Below, one piece after another: positions 14,267 through 18,446 of a DNA stretch of 18,446 bases. The DNA is from JBDREA01 sp043820265. Lineage in GTDB: Archaea > Altiarchaeota > Altiarchaeia > IMC4 > JBDREA01. Where the stretch lies: the NCBI GenBank assembly GCA_043820265.1, contig JBDREA010000020.1:1-18446 (forward strand), in the 5' to 3' direction. The position numbers and the translations under genes are program-made. The notes beneath the pieces were generated by a model. The model was given only the letters and a program-made list of their open reading frames with translations, was not told where the DNA came from and did no database searches. Numbering within the stretch: the first letter of the stretch is position 1; each line of letters opens with the position of its first letter.

Positions 14267-14575
14267 ATGGCAATGGCGAAGAGGTTTCGAAACCAGTCCT
14301 CAGAGCAAATTCTAGCCCATCTTTCAAATCTCCTCATAGAAGAATCAAATTATGCTCTTTACGTTGACCCCCTCGGCGTATACTTCGAGGTCAAAGAATC
14401 CCGGGGCAGCCCGCAAAAGAAAAAAGAATCCAAAAAGAAAACGAGGATAAAATCCGAGCAGTCACAGATGAAACCTCGCCTAATAAAACTCTCAAACACA
14501 AAAAAACGAATAAACCCAAAGATTAGAACAGTAAAAAAAGGAAGAACAGTAGCGCTGAAGAGGAGGAGCTATTGA
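14267..14575 (+). CDS. Small basic protein, unrecognised
   Basis: I do not recognise this 102-residue protein. Residues about 8-48 look folded: a helix (SEQILAHLSNLLIEE) then a strand-like YALYVDPLGVYFEV. The rest is low-complexity and very basic, rich in Lys, Arg and Ser with few acidic residues, as in disordered nucleic-acid-binding tails. The ATG at 14267 is favoured by the TATA box about 27 nt upstream, although MAMAKRF leaves a second ATG at 14273 possible. It starts 69 nt after the second multi-hairpin element and converges on the Bud32 gene with a gap of about 10 nt. RNA or DNA binding is only a guess from composition. Confidence 0.6.
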   Translation: MAMAKRFRNQSSEQILAHLSNLLIEESNYALYVDPLGVYFEVKESRGSPQKKKESKKKTRIKSEQSQMKPRLIKLSNTKKRINPKIRTVKKGRTVALKRRSY

Positions 14576-14585
14576 AAAAAAGCTT

Positions 14586-15191
14586 TTACGCGTATCTTAC
14601 TCGTTTTTCTATCGTCTTGGTTCGGTTGAACACAGATTTCGAGTCTTTGTAGTTTTTTTCGTAGGCGCTTGTGATTGCTTCCCAGATTTTATCTGCGTTT
14701 TTGGGGTGGCTTGCGTAAAGGGACTTTCGAAACACTACGATGTCCATGGCAAAGTCTTCGAGGCGATGGCTTACAAATGAGAGCCCGAAGTCGATGAGAA
14801 AGATCTTTCCGTCCTTCAAGATCAGATTCGAGGTTGTCAGGTCGTTGTGGATGACGTGATTTTCGTGGAGATCTGCTATCAGTTCCCCGATTTGGCCACC
14901 CAGTTTCTTGATCTTTTTTTCATCGACCTTTGAGAACTCCTCCTTTAAGGTGACTCCATCGATGTACTCCATGACTATCGTTTTCGCTTCAAGGTCTTCT
15001 TCAATCAATCTCGGCGCCGACACACCCGCCTCCTCGAGCCTCTTGAGTATTTTGGCTTCATGCTTCGTGCGCGCCTTCCTCAACCTATTGTCAAGCTGTG
15101 TTAAACGATACTTTTTCTCTACGCGCTCCTTCACCAACGAATCACCGTCTCGATACAGATTCGCCTCAGCTCCCTTAGCGATAAGATCCAT
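14586..15191 (-). CDS. Bud32 kinase/ATPase of the KEOPS complex (stand-alone)
   Basis: Bud32 (PRPK) is the small atypical kinase of the KEOPS complex, which works with Kae1 to make the t6A modification of tRNA. The 201-residue protein has the compact Bud32 form: GAEANLY at 7-13 as the nucleotide loop, K21 as the ATP-binding Lys, HEAKIL with E45, the catalytic loop HNDLTTSN at 115-122 with D117, and the metal-binding DFG at 134-136 followed by LSF. The C-terminal tail is short and basic (RTKTIEKRVRYA). In many archaea it is fused to Kae1; here it is separate and Kae1 is not in the window. It is divergent from the nitrilase-family gene across only 45 bp, with AT-rich promoter sequence on both strands. 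Confidence 0.93.
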   Translation of the reverse strand: MDLIAKGAEANLYRDGDSLVKERVEKKYRLTQLDNRLRKARTKHEAKILKRLEEAGVSAPRLIEEDLEAKTIVMEYIDGVTLKEEFSKVDEKKIKKLGGQIGELIADLHENHVIHNDLTTSNLILKDGKIFLIDFGLSFVSHRLEDFAMDIVVFRKSLYASHPKNADKIWEAITSAYEKNYKDSKSVFNRTKTIEKRVRYA

Positions 15192-15236
15192 GATGGCAAA
15201 TCATTTAAAGAACATAAAATAAATAGATGCTGGAAG
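15192..15236. promoter_or_regulatory. Compact 45-bp divergent promoter region
   Basis: The spacer between the Bud32 and nitrilase-family start codons contains AACATAAAATAAATAG (15211-15226). On the plus strand it ends about 10-25 nt before the ATG at 15237. On the minus strand its complement lies 20-35 nt before the ATG at 15191. Both genes would need to use the same AT block, so leaderless or near-leaderless overlapping promoters are likely. Confidence 0.5.
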
Positions 15237-16013
15237 ATGAAAGTCGGCTTTATTCAGACTGATCCAGGATTCATGAGGGTCGAGGACAACGTTGTCTCGG
15301 TGGTTGAGAAGATTAAAAGTGTAGACGCCGACCTCCTCGTCCTGCCTGAGATGTTTAACACAGGCTACAACTTTGAGAAGAGGGAGGACTTGGAGAAGGT
15401 GGCTGAACCTACCCCTTCTGGATATACTACTAAGGCTCTCATCGATGTTAGTAAAGAAACCGGGACTGCAATAGCTGCGGGCCTACCTGAGAGAGGAGAC
15501 GACGGAAAACTTTACAACAGCGCAGTGCTCGTTGACGGAAATGACGTCCACCTGTACAGGAAGACCCATATATTTCACGAAGAAAAAAAGCTATTCTCCG
15601 ACGGAGACACAGGATTCAACGTCTTCGATATTTCAGGTGTGAAAGTGGGTTTGATGGTGTGCTACGATTGGATCTTTCCTGAGGCAGCCAGGACGCTAGC
15701 ATTAAAGGGAGCCCAGATAATTGCGCATCCAGCCAACTTGATCCTGCCTTACTGCCAGGACGCTATGTTGACGAGAAGCCTCGAAAACAGAGTGTACTCA
15801 GTTACGGCAAATAGGATCGGGACGGAAGGCCACCTCACCTTCACAGGGGCAAGCCAGATCATTGATACCAAAGGAAAAATTCTTTTTCGGGCGAAAACCG
15901 ACGCTGAAGATACTAAGGTTGTGGAAGTCGACCCAAAAAAAGGGTTAGATAAGAACTTCACGACATTGAATCACTTGTTTGAGGACAGGAGACCGGATTT
16001 GTATGAACTATGA
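15237..16013 (+). CDS. Nitrilase-superfamily carbon-nitrogen hydrolase
   Basis: This 258-residue enzyme belongs to the nitrilase superfamily, which cleaves amides or nitriles with a Glu-Lys-Cys triad. The triad is complete: E38 in LPEMFNTGY, K109 in YRKTHIF and C142 in MVCYDWIFPEA. HPANLILP and TRSLENRVYSVTANRIG are further family marks. Length matches the single-domain amidase branches, which include omega-amidase-like and N-carbamoylputrescine amidase-like enzymes and the Pyrococcus nitrilase; I cannot choose a substrate. Its stop overlaps the start of the DUF99 gene in an ATGA, so the two are translationally coupled. The start follows the AT-rich divergent promoter by about 10 nt with no strong ribosome site. 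Confidence 0.92.
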   Translation: MKVGFIQTDPGFMRVEDNVVSVVEKIKSVDADLLVLPEMFNTGYNFEKREDLEKVAEPTPSGYTTKALIDVSKETGTAIAAGLPERGDDGKLYNSAVLVDGNDVHLYRKTHIFHEEKKLFSDGDTGFNVFDISGVKVGLMVCYDWIFPEAARTLALKGAQIIAHPANLILPYCQDAMLTRSLENRVYSVTANRIGTEGHLTFTGASQIIDTKGKILFRAKTDAEDTKVVEVDPKKGLDKNFTTLNHLFEDRRPDLYEL

Positions 16014-16618
16014 CCGATAAGACTCGAAAGTTCTATTCCATCAAAGACGAAGTCCGCATCGTGGGATTCGATGATGGGCCGTTCACGTTCCGTCAGAAAG
16101 AACCGATCCTCGTGGTTGGAGCCATCACCCGCGGCGGAAGCTACCTTGACGGCGTGCTCTCGACAACTGTGAGCCCAGACGGCTTAGATTCGACAGAAAG
16201 GATAGTGGAGGTGATCAATAAGACCCGGTTCAAGGACCTGCGCATCATCATGACGGACGGCTTGTCCTTTGGGGGATTCAACATGGTCGACCTGCCAAAA
16301 ATCTTCGATGAAACAGGCCTTCCCGCGATCTGCGTTGTCCGCGAATACCCCGACTTCGAAAAGGTAAAAAAGACCTTGACCGAATTATTCGACGACCACA
16401 CGGAAAGATGGCAGTGCATAGAGAACGCAGGAAAACCTATTTCCGTAACCATACGACCTACCAAAAAGATCTTCATTCAATTTTCCGGCATCGCAGAAAG
16501 AGATGCCAAAGAGATAGTCAAAATGTCTGCAACCCACAGCCTCTTGCCCGAACCCATCCGGCTCGCACACCTCATCGCCCAGGGGATAGTTATGGGGGAA
16601 TCAAAGGGCAAAGCTTGA
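16010..16618 (+). CDS. DUF99 family protein (endonuclease V-like fold)
   Basis: This 202-residue protein matches the archaeal DUF99 (UPF0215) family. It has GFDDGPF near 19-25, VGAITRGGSYLDGVL near 36-50, IIMTDGLSFGGFNMVDL near 79-95 and a C-terminal PEPIRLAHLIAQGI helix. The family has been linked by sequence to endonuclease V and the RNase H-like fold, with the two Asp-containing segments as candidate metal ligands, but its activity is not established to my knowledge. It starts inside the end of the nitrilase-family gene (ATGA overlap), so both are made from one transcript. The coupling could mean a shared pathway or only shared expression. Confidence 0.88.
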   Translation: MTDKTRKFYSIKDEVRIVGFDDGPFTFRQKEPILVVGAITRGGSYLDGVLSTTVSPDGLDSTERIVEVINKTRFKDLRIIMTDGLSFGGFNMVDLPKIFDETGLPAICVVREYPDFEKVKKTLTELFDDHTERWQCIENAGKPISVTIRPTKKIFIQFSGIAERDAKEIVKMSATHSLLPEPIRLAHLIAQGIVMGESKGKA

Positions 16619-16658
16619 TCAAACACTTTTAATCCCTTCCCACAATATTGATAACAAG

Positions 16659-17135
16659 ATGAGATTACGGTTTCGCGGACAGGTATCGCTCGAATATCTT
16701 ATGACCTACGGCTGGGCCATCATGCTCGTCTTAGGCATCGTAATCATCGCCTGGAACATGGGCTATATCGACATCGCAGGAGAAGTTGAGCCGGGGCAAC
16801 TGGGTTTTTGGGGTGTTGTCCCCTACGACTATGCTCTGCACACAGACGGGAGTTTTGATTTGATGCTGGAAAACCAGTTGGATCATCGAGTTGAAGTGAA
16901 ACAAGTGGAGATGGTATTAGGTCAAGAGGAGAGGTCTGTTTGGGCCCCTGCAAATTGGGGCTTCATTGAACCAGGGAATGTTTCAGAACTCCATTCCTTG
17001 GACACCGATTTTTTCAAGAGGACACGAGGGAAAAACTATCGTCTGTTCATGAACATCACATACGAGGAAACAGAGATCGGTACGCCTCAAAGCCACATGT
17101 CTTCTGGTTGGATTTGGAGCTTCACCGAAAATTAA
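16659..17135 (+). CDS. Pilin-like protein with class III signal peptide
   Basis: The 158-residue protein starts MRLRFRGQVSLEYLM, a class III signal peptide: a short basic leader, then Gly-Gln-Val-Ser-x-Glu-Tyr and a hydrophobic helix (TYGWAIMLVLGIVIIAWNMG). An EppA/FlaK-type peptidase would cut after G7, leaving Gln as residue 1 and the helix as the filament core. The rest (about 40-158) is predicted beta-rich, with no Cys and one Asn-linked glycosylation-type sequon (NVS). This suggests a surface pilus or pseudopilus subunit. The ATG has a TATA-like ACTTTTAAT about 30 nt upstream, so a short leader is likely. No pilus assembly genes are next to it. A run of nine T follows the stop codon. Confidence 0.85.
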   Translation: MRLRFRGQVSLEYLMTYGWAIMLVLGIVIIAWNMGYIDIAGEVEPGQLGFWGVVPYDYALHTDGSFDLMLENQLDHRVEVKQVEMVLGQEERSVWAPANWGFIEPGNVSELHSLDTDFFKRTRGKNYRLFMNITYEETEIGTPQSHMSSGWIWSFTEN

Positions 17136-17144
17136 TTTTTTTTT
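17136..17144 (+). terminator. T9 tract after the pilin-like gene
   Basis: Nine T residues follow the stop codon directly, between two convergent genes. Oligo-T is the usual intrinsic termination signal in archaea and the substrate context for aCPSF1. Confidence 0.6.
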
Positions 17145-17146
17145 AA

Positions 17147-17302
17147 TCAGTCAATTCCCTCTTTATTCAGCCTAAGTATCAAAGTGGCCAATCCCTCGCG
17201 CAGATCCTCAAGTTCATCTGAACCTAGCTCGAAGTCTACCTCATCATCGGATATGGAAAGTAACAGCCGGTTTAATTCTTCCAGTAATTCCCTTTGATTC
17301 AT
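17147..17302 (-). CDS. 51-residue acidic small protein coupled to the repeat membrane protein
   Basis: I do not recognise this protein. The 51 residues start MNQRELLEELNRLL and form two likely amphipathic helices around an acidic SISDDEVDFELGSDELEDL stretch. There is no membrane segment or Cys. The ATG at 17302 overlaps the stop of the upstream gene in an ATGA, with AGGA about 5 nt before it, so translation is coupled. A longer frame from 17380 would run inside the upstream gene and is unlikely. The tight coupling suggests a cytosolic partner of the eight-helix protein, but that is inference only. Confidence 0.6.
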   Translation of the reverse strand: MNQRELLEELNRLLLSISDDEVDFELGSDELEDLREGLATLILRLNKEGID

Positions 17303-18063
17303 CGTTTCCTGAGGTGATATCTTTTTTGCTCCTTTTCTGAGAGAGCCATGGGATAAGGAATCAGAAGGATGACTCCCCAAAACGCGAAAAGGGAATCCAC
17401 CAATCCAATGTGATTGCTTTCCGTGAATCTTATCCCTATGAAGTCGTGGAATAGGGAACCAAAAAATATCAATAATCCCAAAACAAAAATAATCTTTGCC
17501 TTTTTTTCGCTTAAACTCAATCTCAAAAGAAAGAACAAACTCATCAACATGACCCCGAAAAACAGAGAGATTCGGTCAAGTGGCCCATGTTTGGGGTACT
17601 TATTGAAAGTCAGACCCAGTGCGTCGTGAGTTAAGGCTCCAAAAAACAGGATGATGCCTAAGATCGCTAAATATACGACACGCTCTTCCTCGTCTCCGAA
17701 GAAAAAAAGTATGCATGGAATAAGCAATACTATCCCTACAAGAGAGACGAACAAATCGATTTTTCCGATTATCGTATTGGGGCTGAGATGAAAACCCAGA
17801 AAGTCGTGTAGGACCGCAAAGAGGAACATTATAATCCCCAGTACCGCAAGTGCGAGGATGGCCGGCCGGATGCTGAACATTAAGAGTATGGAGGGGATCA
17901 TCAAGGTGACGCCCATCAAGGCGATGAATATGTCTGCCATGCCTATTTTTGGGTTCTCATATTCTAATCCGAACATGTCGTGGGTGAGGGCGCCGAAGAA
18001 TGCGATTAAACCTAGAAATCCGAGCCCATAGATGATTAGGCGCAATTCAAGCTCTTCTTCCAT
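17299..18063 (-). CDS. Eight-helix membrane protein made of four 60-residue repeats with intramembrane His-Asp pairs
   Basis: I do not recognise a named family. The 254 residues are four tandem repeats, each of two hydrophobic helices. Every repeat has G-(L/I)-x-x-F-x-x-x-x-H-D-x-x-G: the pairs are H28-D29, H86-D87, H146-D147 and H206-D207. Then follow a short polar loop, a G-x-x-D (D44, D103, D163, D223), and a second helix with a conserved Gly (51, 110, 170, 230). Repeat spacing is 58-60 residues. His and Asp fixed at the end of a membrane helix in all four copies suggests ion, proton or metal handling, or a structural network; this is inference. The C-terminus is basic (KEQKRYHLRKR). The start follows a TATA-like stretch at 18082-18093 on the minus strand. 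Confidence 0.75.
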   Translation of the reverse strand: MEEELELRLIIYGLGFLGLIAFFGALTHDMFGLEYENPKIGMADIFIALMGVTLMIPSILLMFSIRPAILALAVLGIIMFLFAVLHDFLGFHLSPNTIIGKIDLFVSLVGIVLLIPCILFFFGDEEERVVYLAILGIILFFGALTHDALGLTFNKYPKHGPLDRISLFFGVMLMSLFFLLRLSLSEKKAKIIFVLGLLIFFGSLFHDFIGIRFTESNHIGLVDSLFAFWGVILLIPYPMALSEKEQKRYHLRKR

Positions 18064-18107
18064 ACCTTAATATAGTACTATGATTAAATAAACTTTCGCT
18101 GGAAAGA
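18064..18107. promoter_or_regulatory. 44-bp divergent promoter region
   Basis: The spacer between the repeat membrane protein and the last gene is AT-rich. GATTAAATAAAC (18082-18093) lies 19-30 nt before the minus-strand ATG. On the plus strand the candidate boxes (18066-18093) lie 15-42 nt before the ATG at 18108. Overlapping core promoters are likely. Confidence 0.4.
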
Positions 18108-18446
18108 ATGTCTCTTCAAGAAGATCAACAAAGGGCAAGCCTCAAGAGGAAATCCGCTGATGAATTCAGCGATCAAGTCCTCTACGAACAGGCCATTCTG
18201 ATTGCATCGATCGTCGGGATAGCCATTACGCTTCTCTGGAGCAGCGTAGGCAGAGTGGAATACGAGCCTTTTTCAGTCTTATACCTTGTTCCGGATTCCT
18301 ACTCGAATTTTGTTTCGGAAGACATGATAACTTTTAGGTATGGGGTCCAATGTTTCGAAGATGGGCCCACTGGTTATATATTGAAATTCTACCTTAACGA
18401 CGAAAATGTTGGCAGGAAAGAATTCAAGTTGAATCGTGAGCAGACC
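18108..18446 (+). CDS. Membrane-anchored protein, 3' partial, DUF1616-like
   Basis: An open frame of 113 codons runs from an ATG to the window edge without a stop. The N-terminus is polar (MSLQEDQQRASLKRK), then one hydrophobic helix (about residues 29-45, AILIASIVGIAITLLW) and an extracellular-looking part: PFSVLYLVPDSYSNF, then ITFRYGV and YILKFYLNDENVGRKEF. The order of a proline-containing FxxLY strand and a beta-rich GxxN-type part resembles the outer domain of DUF1616 proteins. That match is only by eye. It is divergent from the repeat membrane protein across 44 bp. Confidence 0.65.
   Translation, partial: MSLQEDQQRASLKRKSADEFSDQVLYEQAILIASIVGIAITLLWSSVGRVEYEPFSVLYLVPDSYSNFVSEDMITFRYGVQCFEDGPTGYILKFYLNDENVGRKEFKLNREQT

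Noticed and set aside
17303..17380. 77-residue version of the small acidic protein
   Set aside because: The extra N-terminus is only the upstream gene read in another frame; the ATGA overlap start is better.
17299..18063. His-Asp pairs as an HD-domain phosphohydrolase
   Set aside because: Each pair lies at a membrane helix end within a 60-residue repeat and lacks the other HD-superfamily motifs.

Overview
The window is archaeal chromosome. The markers are a KH-domain beta-CASP nuclease of the aCPSF1 type, a proteasome beta subunit, a stand-alone Bud32 kinase, an RqcH/NFACT protein, a DUF99 protein, a class III (pilin-type) signal peptide, and a split carbamoyl-phosphate synthase large subunit. 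Many genes have a TATA-like box about 25 nt before the start codon (leaderless style); others carry GGAGGT/GAGGTG ribosome binding sites. Amino-acid and pyrimidine genes argue against a very reduced parasite. The pilin-like N-terminus and Cys-rich secreted proteins resemble those of DPANN or Altiarchaeota-like genomes, but I cannot fix the lineage from this window.

Layout. 1-1610: a large unrecognised protein with a degenerate LAGLIDADG-like N-terminal region, possibly continuing upstream. 1662-2828 (-): an RqcH/NFACT protein that stops before its RNA-binding C-terminal half. 2908-4032: a membrane protein with M50/site-2-protease features but a Lys in place of the catalytic Glu. 4075-5487: CarB N-terminal half. 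5484-8218 (-): an operon asd - Lrp-type regulator - aspartate-type aminotransferase. 8302-11122: three exported or membrane proteins, two of them Cys-rich. 11209-11835: proteasome beta. 12083-13972: aCPSF1. 14267-14575: a small basic protein. 14586-15191 (-): Bud32. 15237-16618: a nitrilase-family hydrolase coupled to a DUF99 protein. 16659-17135: a pilin-like protein. 17147-18063 (-): an eight-helix membrane protein made of four 60-residue repeats, coupled to a 51-residue acidic protein. 18108-18446: the start of a membrane-anchored protein running off the end.

The strongest unexplained signal is a pair of related multi-hairpin elements, 11878-12032 and 13977-14198, on either side of the aCPSF1 gene. 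They share a closing stem, four arms in the same order, a nearly invariant arm 3 and a conserved 3' tail. One base pair changes in a compensatory way, and the second copy has three extra hairpins. They could be a new structured RNA, cis-regulatory elements of the aCPSF1 mRNA, or copies of a non-autonomous mobile element.
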